This document shows positions 36,001 to 49,500 of a stretch of DNA of 64,000 bases, piece by piece (the stretch's first letter is position 1; every line of letters begins with the position of its first letter). The notes beneath the pieces were generated by a model. The model was not told where the DNA came from and did not search any database. It saw only the letters and a program-made list of their open reading frames with translations. The position numbers were made by a program, and so were the translations under genes. The stretch is from Typha latifolia (Eukaryota; Streptophyta; Magnoliopsida; Poales; Typhaceae), in the NCBI GenBank assembly GCA_019914945.1, contig CM034103.1:13020001-13084000 (forward strand), in the 5' to 3' direction.

Positions 36001-38514
36001 ACAATTTTACATGAATCTAGCATAATGTTTTAGATTGTGACAAAAAACAAACTCATATTAGAGAAAGTAAATAATTTAAAGCGTAAAAACATAGGATTCA
36101 CCTGCTTGTTTGCATAGACAAGGACAACTGCACCTTTTAGCTCTTCCTCCTACCAAGTCACAAGAGCAACAATCAAATTGAATATTTGGTCATTGGAAGA
36201 ACAAAAAAAAAATCAAATGCATAATCCACATAATATATCGGTCACTGTGATTTAATTTAAAGCAATATAATAAGGATTAAACAGTTTAAGAAATTTGGGC
36301 CCTCTGGATCAACCCAAATAATCCAAAATGAAGTACTTAACATATCCAAATAATTGACAGCCAAACTCGTAAGAAAACACTAGATTCAAGTAATGGACAA
36401 TAAGACAGTTAAAATATGGCAAGCCAGTACAGGAAATATGGTAACTAATACAACATCCCTATGTCACGCACACACCTCCAGAATAGCATGAAATTCATCC
36501 TTTGCAATTGCCAGCCTATCAGTGTCACTGGAATCAACAACATATATAATAGCTTGTGTGTTTGGAAAGTAGCATCTCCAATATGGCCTACGCATGAACA
36601 AACAAGAGAAAAGATGATGTGGGAATCAAAAGGCCATCTTCAAAGAAAAACAAATCAAACATACAATATAAATGATAAAGAAGAATATAAAATATAAAAG
36701 AACAAGTAACTACTAAGACAATTATGGAGAAGATTAATACTGAACTGCATTATTAGAATGGAAAGGATAAAAGCCAAAATGTTTTTGAGCACATCTGTTC
36801 TGCAAAGAATAGCAGTCATATCATCTCTTCAGATGATCTGATACTCTATTCCCCCTTATATTATATATTTAAATATGAGATAATTCACTTCCTTTTACCT
36901 GACTGCCAACAGAATAAAACAAGAACCTCACAGAGGGAAGGTAGAACAACAATTTAGATGACAGTATGAAATATGTATACATCAAGCTAAGATCTGTTAG
37001 CTGATAAAAGCTATATTATCAAAACTATTAGCTATTAGCAATAAAAGAAAAGAACTTATTCTTATTTCATATATTTAAGAAATAATATAATGAAGAGATA
37101 AATATACTTAAGAATCTGAATCAAGTTTGTTCTTCACCTATTACTATCCAAAATGCAGGACTCTAGTAAAATCTTGTATGAAAGTGTATAGAGATGACTG
37201 TTGAGTAGGAATTACAGGCAATATAAAAATCTTACTACAGAACACAGTCAATTCTTAAATAGTAAAATATAAATGAAGTACCTGATACTTGTCTGTCCAC
37301 CTGTTTCAGAGAACCATAAAGTCCACATTAGAAACAGGATAAGATATGTGTATCAATGCCATTAACTATTAAATAGAGAAACATAGGAGACAGCTAGCCA
37401 AGCTTTAAGGGAGATAATTAACAGCTTGCTTATAAGTTACTAATTTCTTTGCAAATATTGACATGCTCCAATATCTTAAAGTTGCAAAAGAAAGCAAGCA
37501 AGCCCAGTAAAACTGGAAGTTTTCTTAGTAGCACAGAGCTGAAAAGGCATTGATCTTCTGTGACATTCCAGAACCAACCTATATCTGAATAGTAATAGAA
37601 CGTAAAAACAACTTTGGCCAGTTGGCTTGAGCTAAGGGCCCTGATGTGCAACATCTCATCCTTTGCCACTACATCCTGACAGTTGCGATGCAACAAAACA
37701 CATCTGAAAATGTCAATTCAGTGACATTGTGTTTTGCATACCCTTATAAAAGGGTTATGTTTGTCATGATATGAAATCCTTTAACTGGCTATGGATCTGT
37801 TGCTGAGGGAGCTAAAATTAAGCATAAATCACAATAGCATACTTTTTTTCTCTCTCAAAAACACAGTATCATGATTGACCATCATTAACAATACATAGTA
37901 CTCTGCAATCTATGGTCAATATCTTGTATTCTAAATTCGCACTTTATTACTAATTAGAGCGTCTAAGATAAACTGAATTCTGACCTAGTTATCCAAGTAT
38001 TCAGAAAAAAAAATCGAAAACAATGTAACAATTCATTCTTTTACTTTTATGTGAAAAGCATCAAAATTAAAATGTAAACTGCACAAAGGTAAGAACGTAC
38101 CTAGATCCCAAACCTGGAATTTAATGTTATTGTACTGCACTGTTTCCACGTTGAATCCAATAGCTAAATCGCGACAACAACCCCACAAAAACAGGAAAAA
38201 GAAAACGGAAGCATCAATTAGCATCGATCATGTCTCAATAATCACCAATAACAAAGAGACGAACAGCACAACTTACTTGGGATAGTAGAGACGACTTCCC
38301 CCATCTGAAGCCGATCTACATAAAAAACATAGAGATGGATAAAATTAATCCGAGAGATCGAGAAGAGAGAAGGTAATCTAAAGCAAGCACGATGGAAGTG
38401 ATGGTGATTACAAAGAATGGTGGTTTTCCCGGCATTGTCGAGTCCAAGAACAAGGATCCGAGCCTCACGGTTGCCGAAGATCGAAGAGAGCATCCGGGTG
38501 AAGAGGATGCCCAT
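33031..38514 (-). CDS. ARL1: ADP-ribosylation factor-like GTPase ARL1
   Basis: ARL1 is a small GTPase of the trans-Golgi network that recruits GRIP-domain golgins. Eight exons give 182 aa, the family length: 38412-38514, 38277-38315, 38101-38163, 37282-37300, 36476-36587, 36102-36149, 33962-34092, 33031-33064. Gly2 of [20 protein letters not shown] is the expected N-myristoylation site. G1 is GLDNAGKT (24-31), switch I holds [16 protein letters not shown]3 is WDLGGQ (66-71), G4 is NKQD (126-129) and G5 is TSAIKGEG. The tail is [10 protein letters not shown]. Exon 4 is a 19-nt microexon (37282-37300) coding for the residues just after DLG. Intron 6 (34093-36101) carries inserted repeat-like [13 protein letters not shown] and SSIFGNRE favour ARL1 over ARF1. 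The gene lies 2 kb downstream of the PGDH gene's stop, on the same strand. Confidence 0.96.
34610..35170. repeat. Repeat-derived block rich in GGATA/TATCC in ARL1 intron 6
   Basis: Both ends are dense in ATACGGAT, GGATATGAAT and ATCCGAATCCG-type words, so the block reads as degenerate inverted copies of one short motif (for example CATATCCGAATCCGTATCC near 35047). An open frame at 34945-35169 encodes [13 protein letters not shown] repeats, which I take to be a by-product. A dispersed non-autonomous element is likely but the class is unknown. Confidence 0.45.
35470..35800. other. GC-richer island inside ARL1 intron 6
   Basis: The base composition is unlike the surrounding AT-rich intron, with CTCCTCTCTCCTCATCGCCAA-like and CACGACAATGAGAGAGCG-like stretches. 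No conserved protein is recognisable. It may be a fragment of an inserted element. Confidence 0.3.
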
Positions 38515-40462
38515 TGTGGTACCAATTCCACCTCGATCTGATCCGAGACTTCGATATCGCCCTGGACAAGCCCAGATCCGTCACAAGGAGCCTTTGTTCC
38601 TTGTTATCGATCCATGGGGTCAGAGATCGAGGCTAGAGAGAAAGCCAGAGAGGGTGGTTTGGTAAACTATGCTTCGCTGAGTTCGCACGCGGTATTTTTC
38701 TCCGAGGAAAAAAAAAGAATATTTTACACCCTCTTTTAGGCTAATTATGGTTCAACCCCTTCTTTGACTTTACCATATTGGCCCTTAGTTTTATTCTTAA
38801 TCACCCAAAGCACCTCATGGTTTGAGCATCTATATTTATTATTTAATTAATATAATATATATATTATATTTTAAATTATTTAATAGAATCATCTAAATAT
38901 TCTAATTTTTTTAATAAAAATATACGATTAGAAAACTCTCGTCTTTATAATAATACTAATATTCAACTGTTTAAAATTAATTTTAGATTACTATTTTTTT
39001 AATTAAACGTATCAAAATTATATTACACAAAATAAAAATAAAAAGTTTCAAATAAATTAAATAATTTAATATTATACTTATTTTAAAAATCTTGACGAGG
39101 GCTTTACAATGGTACTATTATTGTTAAATATTAATTAGTAAAATTAATTATATAATCGATTTAACTAATTAAATTATTTAATAAATAATAGACACAAAAT
39201 TTAAAATTTTAGATTAAATTTTTATAGAGCAAAATTAATATTTTAAAAATTTTAATAATATTAGATTCGGGCTCCAAATTTTTAGACGAGGCTCTAAATT
39301 TAGAGCCTCATTTGAAGCCCGGTTAGAGCTCCACCGGGCTTCAAATAAATTTAATGTCTCTAAGTAGGAGTGCCAAAATAATCAAGCTTGACCTAATAAG
39401 GCTCAGTCAAGTTCAAAATCATATTCTTTAAAAAAAAAAAAAAATTCAAGATCAATTGAATTAGGCTTGAATTTGATTTTAAGCCAAACTTACAAATCTA
39501 CTTGATAAAACTTAATTTATTATTACATATGTAATAAGTCAGATTTAATTAGATACGTATTTAATTTGATTTTACAAAGTGTAGATTCCAGAATTTGATT
39601 CTACGCTTGGTTCAGGCACGATTTGAAATATGTTTGAATTTACTCATCAAGAGCCTCAAAATAGGCTTGAATTGAAATTAATCAAGTTTGAATTTTTAGC
39701 TTAGGGTCAAATGATTAACTAAAGAGTGCCAAATGTTAATTCTGCCTAATTTTTTGGACGTTTATGGAGAATTTAACTAATATGCTATCTTGACTTTCAG
39801 TTTTGCTATGGTTTTTAAGTTATTCTCAATAACAGTATCCTGTCATGAATAACAGATCGAACTACTTTCTAAAAATGCAATGCTCTCCTATTTCTTTCTT
39901 CTTCTGCAAACACTTATCCAATATTTTTGTGTGTGTGAGTGAGAGAGAGAGAGAGAGAGAGTGCAAATTATTGGGTCCCTGGTTGTGTAATGGCCTTCCA
40001 AGATCTGTGAATCTAAAGTACTGCAATAGGATCTCTTCATCCATGGAAGAGAGTAAAAGAAGTTAACTAGAATATGAACAGAGAGAGTAGCAGGTGACAG
40101 TGAGAGGATCTAAGATAGAACACATACATAACACGCTGTGACAACAACCGAAGTAGTTTCAGAAACCAACGCAAGAAATATTGTTTCGGTGTACTCATGT
40201 TAAGGCCATTATAGCCAGCTGATAGTGGAAAGAAAAGGTTGGAAAATAGGTAAAAGAGCAGAAAAAAAATATCAAAGAACATTTTAAATGCAGACATACA
40301 CCGCTAACAATCACAACACAATAGGCTTACAATCTATATTGTAGCAAGTAGTCTTCCGCTCTACTGATCTCTGCCAGGGAAAAAAAAATATGAGAACCAT
40401 GCAAAAGAAGAAAGCTCGAATAATAAGCTTCGATAGCCAGCCAATGCCACTCGATCGGAACA
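38515..40462. other. ARL1 promoter and intergenic region to the PGDH gene
   Basis: 38515-38690 is GC-rich and probably ARL1 leader and promoter. 38730-39300 is very AT-rich. 39280-39720 contains a degenerate dispersed repeat (GAGCCTCATTTGAAGCCCGG and an inverted counterpart GGGCTTCAAATAAATTT). A (GA)n run lies at 39939-39961. No gene. Confidence 0.5.
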
Positions 40463-40468
40463 TTTATT
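40463..40468 (-). terminator. Candidate polyadenylation signal of the PGDH gene
   Basis: AATAAA on the minus strand, about 63 nt beyond the stop codon at 40531-40533. Confidence 0.45.
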
Positions 40469-40530
40469 ATATAGCTTGCACAAATGAAGATATTCTGGGT
40501 ACCAGACTTGGTAGGAGAATGCCTTCTCCT

Positions 40531-43500
40531 TTATAGCTTAAGGAATACAAACTCTTCGATGGCTGGTATGCCCCCAATCATCTTAAGACTTTCCTTATCA
40601 GGTTCCTCATCTACACCGATAGCCATAATAGCATGCTTCCTTGGTCCAGTCCTCCCAACACTCATGAAGCTGACATTGATGTTCTTGTCACCCAAAATTC
40701 TCCCCACCGTTCCGATCATACCAGGCTGATCAACCTGCCTGCATAGTATTACGTTCCCCTCAAGACTCACATCCACACTGAATGAGCCTACCAGAGTGAG
40801 ATGTGGTATGCCATCCTTAACTCTCCCCTCTACTCTTATATCACCAGAGTCCGATAAAGCGCTAGCGAACTTGGACTCTACATTAGCAAGGTGGATCTGG
40901 ATGGATTCCAGAGGGATTTCAGGAGAACCGTCATGGGAGATGCTCTCCTCAATAATACGGAGGCCTCTTTGCTTGGCAGTATAGTCAGCATTGACGATGT
41001 TGATAAACACACTAGATATGGGTTCAATGATGCCTTTTGTGATCATGGCTCGGAGAATTCTTGTGTCTAAGTCATCAGAGCCCCGAGATGAGGTGTAAAC
41101 AACCTTGACTCCCTTGATGCCACTTCCACCAGCTACTAGTTGGACAGCCAACCTTCCTAGCTTCTCGGCCAGGACCACGTAAGGCTTTAGCTCCGATAGA
41201 ACCTGCAATGAAAGATAATTGCTCAGATGGCAGGTTGCATGCATGTTGGGATGTTAGAAGAGTTACAGAAATTGTGCAAAAAAGGATCACCTCAGCAGGA
41301 ACCATGGGGGCATTCACAGCAGTAGCAGCAAGTTCACCTTTCAATGCCCCAATAACAGCCTCTGCTACTTCAATTGCTACACCTTCCTATGATATTTAAA
41401 TGAAAGTAGTTACAGAACTGATTCTAATATAACTTTAAAAATTGCTTCAAGAAAAAGGCAAACCTGAGCTTCCATGGTGCTAGCTCCGAGATGTGGTGTA
41501 ACAGTTACATTTTCATGCTGCACCAACTTGCTTTCTTTTGGTGGGGGTTCTTCAGTGAATACATCAAGTGCAGCCTGATCCAGATTTTTAAGTTATCAGT
41601 AACAGGAGGTGTTGTGGACGTTTAGTAGTAATTGCAACAATATACTCCAGCTAGATCACTGATGTGCAGTACGAAGAGGACTTCAAAGTATTGCATATTT
41701 GCATCACAACATAAATTTGAGATAGGGATGCAAATTATCGCGTTACAAAATTATAAGCATGAAATCTCAGCTGTGAAGGAGAATGATCTAAATGCTGATT
41801 CAACCACTAATACTAAGCTATAAGAAATATAACAACAACAGATTCATACCTGTGCAACTGTTCCATTATCAAGTGCTCTCACTAAAGCATCTTCATCAAT
41901 TACTCCACCCCTGGCAACATTAATAATTCTCACTCCTTTCTTAACTTTTGCAAAAGTCTCATCATTGAAAAGCTTTGCAGTGCTAGGAGTTAGTGGCATG
42001 TGAAGTGATATAAAATCTGCAGTAGATAGGGCTTCATCAAATGATACAAGTTCTACACCAATTGCACGAGCTCGGTCAGCAGGGGCATATGGATCATGAG
42101 CAATAACATGCATCCCAAGTCCTTTAGCACGCCTGGCAACTTCAGATCCAACTTTCCCAAATCCCATGACAGCGAGTGTCTTCCCGACAAGGGAAACACC
42201 GACATACTTATTGCGTTGCCATTTACCTGAATATCAAATACATTGATCTATAACACTCGAAAATGTTAAGAAGCTGACAAAAAACAAGTATAATTCAACA
42301 AGCAGAAAAAAAACAGCTCAAATACAGCTCAATGCATCATTTTGGTGTCTTAATTCCACAAACAAGAATGTTCTGATTTCACAACTTAGATGGTGAATCA
42401 ATTGATTATCTGAGTAATCAAATAAACTAACTGATATTATGACAATATCACTGTATCCTAAACTGCTCCTAATAAATCAGCAGGAAATGCATGTCACAGG
42501 TGCCTGGATTCCTTTAATATTTAGATTTCAGCATCCATGGAAACAAAAAGGATAATTCGACACTTGGAATGCATATAATTTAGAAAGACAGTTTAAAATT
42601 TTAGCAGAAACCACTACATAGTACCAGAAATTCCATAAAAACTATAAAGTACTCTATATGTCTACAAATATCAATTGAAATGAAAAATATATGTTGCGCG
42701 CATCAGATATGCATTATATTGCTATTTGTATTTGGTCAATCAGAGAGAGAGAGAGAGAGGTCACTTGGAATACATTTCATATCAGAAAAGTTCATCATCT
42801 ATGCATTTTCAGTCTTGTTACATGAATTGGCGTGAGGGTTGTGACGTGATATGATTTGATGTGATGTGGTAGATAATTAGTCTAGCTGTTACTCATCAAG
42901 TCAAGTTAAGGGAACCACTATATATAATCAATAAGCTGTGGATATCAGAAGAAGGAAAAAGACAAAGTAGGGAAAAGTTGTGCCGCATTGAAGTCTAGAC
43001 ATTTTACATTCCGGTAATTGGTAGGAAGTCTACCAGTAGATTTATGCGGTGCTCAAATCTTTCAACCTGCCCAGATGAAATGAGAAGTAGGATACTAGGT
43101 ATACTACTATGCTTGAAAGAAGAATAAATTTATACCCAAGAGATCAAATAGAAAAAAGAATCATAATGTGATTATTATTGACAGAATTAGCATGTTAAAC
43201 CCATAATGTATACTTAACAAGAAAAGTAATAAATATATAGAAAAAGTTCAACCAAAACTGCATACCTACTTGCATATCAAAATCATGGAACGCTTTAATC
43301 GTGCGCAACTGCAGAGAATTAATTTCTATTCACCAATATCTAGAGACCTTACAAAGGTTTAGAGTATAGGTAAGAAGCCAAAAAAAACAAAATAAAATTT
43401 AAAAAAAAGGTGGCTACCTGCCAATCAGCACAGTAATCTGTAATCATTTCCATTACGAAATAGATGAAATATATTGAATGTATTTAGAGACAACCAAGAT

Positions 43501-44662
43501 ATTTTCTGAGAGAATGTGCAACACATTGAAAAGTGGCCCACCATATCATAAGAGGTCAGAAAAAGAATGATTACAGGATTCTTTCACCAGCACTAATTAT
43601 ACCAACTTGTTTTACTTTAATGAAAAGTTGGACCTGATCCCAACTAACCCATGTGCTCTAGACATGTTATATAAAATTCATCTCCTGCCATCTTATATAA
43701 AATTCGAATTGCGATTATAGCAGTCGTCAATAAAGCTCCGAAAATTCACCAGCTGACTACGCTTGCTCCAATAGATCAGGAGAAAGAGAGTCCTTTTTAC
43801 GGCAATAATGTGCAGTAATATTTCAGCTCACCTAACCTAGTGCAAATATTTCTACCGGTAACGTCACCGAAAGTGACAAACCAAGAGTCAAAATGCAAAC
43901 CAACAGAATATCTAAATGGATCCGATTGGTCTCCCTCCCCAGATCAAACACCAAAAACCCTAACTTTACCCAATTCAAGATCTTTGATCCGAAGTATACA
44001 AATCCAGATCTCCATCGAGATCCAAAGAAAGGAAGCTTACCAGCCTTCATGGACGCATCGGCCTGGGCGACCTTCCTCGCCATGCCGGCGAGAAGCGCGA
44101 TCCCGTGCTCCGCCGCCGCGACGGTGTTAGCCGTCGGCGCGTTCACCACGATGCACCCGCTCTCCGTCGCCGCCTGCAGATCCACATTGTCGATCCCCAC
44201 CCCTGCTCTTCCCACCACCTTGAGCCTCCCCTTCGCCGCCTCGAACACCTCGCGCGTCACCTTCGTCCCGCTCCGCACGATCAGCGCGTCGCAGAGCGAG
44301 ATCTTAGAGCAGAGCTCCTCCGGCGAGAGGTTGTACGAGCAGTCCACGTTCGCGAAACTCCGGAGGAGATCCAGACCCACGTCGCCGAGCTTCTCGGCGA
44401 CAAGTACCGTCGGCCTCGCGGAGGAAGAGACGGTGGCGACTACGGAGACCCGTCGGCGATCGGCCGTGAGGCGCTGATTCCCGGCGGCGAGGCGGAGGCC
44501 GAGGAAGGGGGATTTGGGGGAAGATTGGGATCGAGAGGGAGAAGACAGGAAGGAAACGGAGGTGGTGGTGGTGGTGGTGGTCGAGTGGAAGGGGGAGAGC
44601 TCCGGCGAGGTGGCAGCGGAGGAGGGAGGGGAGGAAAGAAGCTTCGCCGTAGACAAGGCCAT
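40531..44662 (-). CDS. PGDH: D-3-phosphoglycerate dehydrogenase, chloroplastic
   Basis: Catalyses NAD-dependent oxidation of 3-phosphoglycerate to 3-phosphohydroxypyruvate, the first step of the phosphorylated serine pathway in plastids. Five exons give 625 aa: 44041-44662, 41850-42226, 41464-41574, 41291-41386, 40531-41202. The first ~75 residues are a Ser/Thr-rich transit peptide ([15 protein letters not shown], with a Thr run from a CCA-type repeat). The mature enzyme starts near [11 protein letters not shown]. The NAD site is GFGKVG (229-234). The catalytic set is Arg313 (NVARGG), Glu342 (TEEPP) and His361 (TPHLGAST). The regulatory ASB region follows, then the C-terminal ACT domain (about 555-625, [20 protein letters not shown]). 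An in-frame ATG 132 nt upstream is unlikely: a TATA box lies only ~70 nt before the chosen start. Exon 1 is far more GC-rich than the rest. Confidence 0.97.
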
Positions 44663-44732
44663 CGCAGTGAGTGAGAAAGTAGAGAGGAAGCAACGAAAAA
44701 AAGGCGAGTGTTTTGGTCTTGGGATCTGGATG

Positions 44733-44738
44733 TTTATA
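44733..44738 (-). promoter_or_regulatory. TATA box of the PGDH gene
   Basis: On the minus strand CCCTTTTATAAACATCC puts TATAAA about 70 nt before the ATG at 44662, implying a short leader of roughly 40 nt. Confidence 0.6.
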
Positions 44739-44913
44739 AAAGGGCGGAAATGTCTCCTCCGTAGATCCTTCAAATTGCAAATGTGGCAAAACATAAGTGG
44801 TTGGAAGAAGGTTAACCCATTTAGAATTGCAGAGGATCCGAGCCGGATGGAAGAAGGTGGTGATTTCGTCAGCGGTGACCGGATTCACTCGGACTCTTGC
44901 GAGTGCGAGTGAG

Positions 44914-45031
44914 CACGTGCGATTAAGTTCCTGCGTTAGATGAAAAGCGAACTTTTTCTTCGTAATTCCTTTTCTTTTCTTTTCTTTATCGTAAAATGTC
45001 ACCTCCTTAAATAAGAAAAGCTATTCACGTG
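44914..45031. promoter_or_regulatory. Two G-boxes upstream of the PGDH gene
   Basis: CACGTG occurs at 44914-44919 and 45026-45031, about 180 and 290 bp upstream of the TATA box. Binding is inferred from the motif only. Confidence 0.35.
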
Positions 45032-46507
45032 GAAGAAGGGTGGAAAATATTCCTAAACTTTAAATAAAAGTTCTTTCTTGGGGCAAATTGCACAAAATTG
45101 TGACAGTTAAAAACCTCCCCATCGTCAAATATTCCATATAGTTTTGGTGATATTTGAAAATGGAACACCAACTTTTCTAGCTCTTGTCGCCTTGCAAGGA
45201 ATATCCCCTCAGTATATTCTTAATAAATAAAAATAAACTAAATAATAAATGTAGGGCTATCAAAATAATTTAGGCTCAAAAATTTTGATTATAAACTGGC
45301 TTTGCTTAATCTGACTGTCTTGAATAAAGTTTGAATTAGAGATGTTTAGTACTTGAATTGGGCTTGTTTAAGGTTTCATTTAAAGTTCCAGAGCTAGAAT
45401 TAGACTTTACTTTAAATTAAGTGAATTCGAGCCTCCATTTTAGTTTCAGGTTCAGTTTATAGAAGTTAACCTTTATCCATATTTTCCTTCCGGATATAAA
45501 TTTATTATGATATATTCGTAGTATTAGTATCAGATTAGATAGTATCCTACCTTAATATATATTATATATATATACACACATATAACAAGGCAATATAGGA
45601 TGATAACAAATGCATAAAAACAACAACAAGTATTTCATAATGTAAGTTGGAACTTCCGTTACAACGTTGTATAGTTGTATGTGCAAACTAAATTCCTTCC
45701 ACCAATTATAAAATTGACGTCCATTTGCTCCACCAACCAAAATTTCCAAACACTGCATGTGCCATTAACTTCTGGCGTAATGTATAGATAATAGATTTCC
45801 TAGTGACAGCCCAACCAGTGTTTAATATGCTGGTCCTCCCGAAAAGAACACCAGGTGCTGCTCAGAGATTGTATACAAAAAAGAACAACAAAATGGATTG
45901 GTTGAGCGCCCAACCTTTATATATATATAATTTCAGAGCCAGATAATTATGTTAGATAGCTAAGACCAATTCTCCCATATGATGCACTTGGTTCAAGAAA
46001 ATTCTTTCACCATGGTGGTCATCCTTTCCATATGCAGTTACATTGTAAAAAGTACTTTGAGAGATGGACAGGTTCCAACTGTTAGGATGGATATGCATGA
46101 TATTCTTGTTCCAGATACTAATCAAGAGAAGCCCAACTTAGATAACTAGATATCTTATAGACATCAAAGTAGAAAACCCAATCAACAAATACAAACTTCA
46201 AAACATCACCAAGAGTGTGACTTAAACTGTGGTATCTTGTTAACAAGCTTCCTAGCTCATGCACTCTATGATGTCAGACCCAACTGGGTAGATTAATTAA
46301 CAAATCATATTAATCAACATGTAGAAAGCCCAAGCATGGTAAAATCTTACTGTACAAATGATTTGCACACAATGATCACTAGCAAGAATAAGCAACCCCT
46401 TTTCCTAAACTTGTCGGCATCATCCTTTCATGATAAACTGAGTCAGCCACTGATGCTGGGTAAATATATATCAGCAGCACGACGATTAAAATGTGTGATA
46501 TATAATG
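45032..46507. other. Intergenic between the PGDH promoter and the CBP60 3' end
   Basis: 45250-45480 is a degenerate repeat of alternating GGGCTTG and TTTGAATT-type words, similar in flavour to 39280-39720. A (TA)n run lies near 45557-45575. The region above about 46300 is probably CBP60 3' UTR. No gene. Confidence 0.45.
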
Positions 46508-49500
46508 CTAGTCTTCCAGCTCAACAAGCTGAGCTCTTCTCTCAGCTGCCTTCTTTCGTACGAAAATGCCCCATCTCATAGCTGCTTTGATCTTAAGCCA
46601 CCCAACAAAAGCTCTACCAGACGAGCGGCTGCGGTCCTCGTCGACGAAGTTGAAATCAGAGCATGGAGAAGGCACGTAAGCTGAGAAACAATCCCCTTCA
46701 TCAGGTAAACTGGCAGAACCTCCACCTGATGTAAAGACGCGGAGCAACTGTTGCATGTCTTCGTTCTCGAGCATTTCATGGCTTCTCATGCGGATATCTT
46801 CTTCCGAGAACATGTCGTTGATACCATGGCTTTCCCGGTGGTGAGACCAGTCATCATATGAATGGCCCATTTGCTGCAAATCAACACTTGCCTGATGTGA
46901 TGGGCCCAACACCAGACCCATGTGATCATCTCTGGCAACTTGTGTTTCATGTAAGGATCGGACCACTGGATTTAGTGGTGCTAATGGAGTGCTATTATAC
47001 TGCATATGGGTATTGCTTGGTATATTTTGTTGGTGAATCTTGCATCTGTTTAGTTGGTTGGAAATGGTAGCACCTGAAGAGAACAAATCATAGTAAGCAT
47101 TCTGAAATCTAGATAACAGAAGAATTAAATAATTTATCCATATGCTGATTGCTGAATGCCTTCGCATGCTAGTGAACACCTATTGTAAAGGAAGAACGTA
47201 TGCAGCTTCATATAAATAATCTTCTTAGTCAAAAGGTGCATTTGATGAATAGATCATTTAGCATTTAAATTAAAAAGTTAAAACAATAAGCTTTAACACC
47301 ATTAATATATCACCTTCCACAGTTGCTGATAAATTCACAGAAGACTGCTCCAACGGTGCCAGATCCAATACATTGGATGTAGAGACATGCTGATCATATG
47401 AGGCAGTATAGTTTACTAAACCAGAGGAAGTCTCAGTAAGAGCAGCAGTTGTGTTCTCGCTCTGCTTAGAGGTCAAAAGAGCATTACCATCGTATTCAAT
47501 GACCTGCACCCAGTTATCATATGCCTCTTTCACCAATGTGTCTGCAACAAGCTGTAAAATGATGAAGCATGTTATCACCAGCCTAAAGAGCTTTCAGAAT
47601 CTCTGGGCAGCTTCATCTCTATATTGGATTAATAGCAAATTCTTTTGAAGAAAAAAAGGGATAAACCAAGACAATTGAAGTAAAACATTTGTATAACAAG
47701 AGTATATAGCATATTTGACACATTGGTTAGTGCACCTATATTAAAGAGTCTGAAATTACACAAATCCAATTCAAACAAGTAAAAGAACTCCGTTAGCAAT
47801 TAAAAAAGGAGGTCCTGAAAAATTTTGTTGCAACTTTAGTGTCGATTCCATCTCCCACCAAGAACTTGTATTCTCAAAGCTCAATGAAGTAGGTCTTAGC
47901 AAACACTTCAGTTCATCTTGAAGTGAAGCAGTGAAAGACATGATAGCTAATACACTTGTCTTTTCCTAAGGCTTCGTATTTTAATATTTCATTTTGGACT
48001 AAGGCCCACAAAATTACTATAGAAAGCAAGGACGGCCGTGTTTGTCGACACTTGCTGGGCTGATGAAATATCAGTACCCGGCACCAGTTATGCCAGTGGC
48101 ACAGTCCTGTATCATCAGTGCACTTAAAGACCATCTTGACATTGTATTGCTTTGTTGGCTCACTGCTGTAACTTTTCTGGAAGCTGCTTGTAGCACTTGT
48201 AAATTGTAATGTTCCACATATAACCATCCGCAACTTAAAGCACCTCTTTGTCAATGGAAGTATGGAACTTAGGTGACATGCACCTCTGTTACTTAAAATA
48301 TATTTGCTTCCTAGATTGTGGCGCCGACATCTAGTTAAGCACGCCTCTAATATATTTTTATGTTTATATATTTTGTTGATTGAATATATGTATTAAAGCC
48401 TACATTCGAATTTTTTATCCTTATAGGTTTTATGAATAATCTATTTTATTAAAGACATATCAATAATCAAGTAGAAATATGATTTAAGTCATTTAACACA
48501 TAATATGATTGAATATATTCATTAATTGATAATAGTTTACTAATTAAAACTAAGATCTAAATGAATGTAGTTAATCTAATATTTTCCTATATCAATTTTT
48601 AGCCAATTCGATAAATTTGACATTATTAATTTCAAAAAAATTTAAAATTTTGAGGAAATATTTGGGGTAAATCTAATTACGTTGATATTTTAACTAAAAA
48701 TTATAGCATTTGGGTTCAAATCAACTCATATGGAATCAATTTAATATGTTCCTATATCAATTTTGCCCCAATTTGAATAAATTTGACATTTTAATTTCAA
48801 ATTTTCTTTTAAATTTAGAGAAAATTTTGGGGGAATCAAAATTTTCCCTTTAATTCCTACATTTTAAAAAGTATTTTTCATAGATCTAGCATCAAAATGT
48901 TGGATTTACGTAGAAAAAATCCCATGCCAACCGACACAAGTTTGCACAAGGCCATGCCGGTTCGACATAGATCGGACTTGCTCCAATTAAACACCATGGT
49001 AAACTTTAGAAGTGTCATACTCCAATAGAAACATATTCAAATGTGCTGGCATATTAGCTTGGTCAAACTTAGCAACTAATCAAAACCATAGAACAAAGGA
49101 CATGTGGCTTCTACCCTCAGATAATCGGTTAGAATAAAAGGAACCAATTGCAAGAAAAAAATGGAATTGGAATTGGAATTGGAATAAAATAGGGACTTAT
49201 TCCGAAATAAAGGAATTTTTTATTCTAATTACAATTTAGTGTTTGATTGAAAAAAATGATAAATGTCATAATAAAATATGGGATAAGATGATGATTGGTT
49301 GTTATAATAAGAATAAAGGATAAATATGATCAAACTAACCTTATTGCTCTTTTCATAGTTGAATAAATAGACATTCGTTATTTCTTTTCTTTTCTTTTCT
49401 TTTTATTGGTTTAAGAAAGATAAGAAATAAATTTAAAATTAAATATAAATTGTACTTTTATTTTATATTTATTATATTATCTTCTCATAGTTATTTATTC

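Noticed and set aside
44105..44674. 189-codon plus-strand open frame rich in Gly and Arg
   Set aside because: It is antisense to the GC-rich first exon of the PGDH gene, whose own frame is strongly conserved.
43832..44794. Longer N-terminus of PGDH starting 44 codons upstream, and reading through the exon 1 donor
   Set aside because: A TATA box falls within the extension, and the sequence after AG/GTAAGC is intron; splicing to 42226 restores the conserved NAD-binding region.
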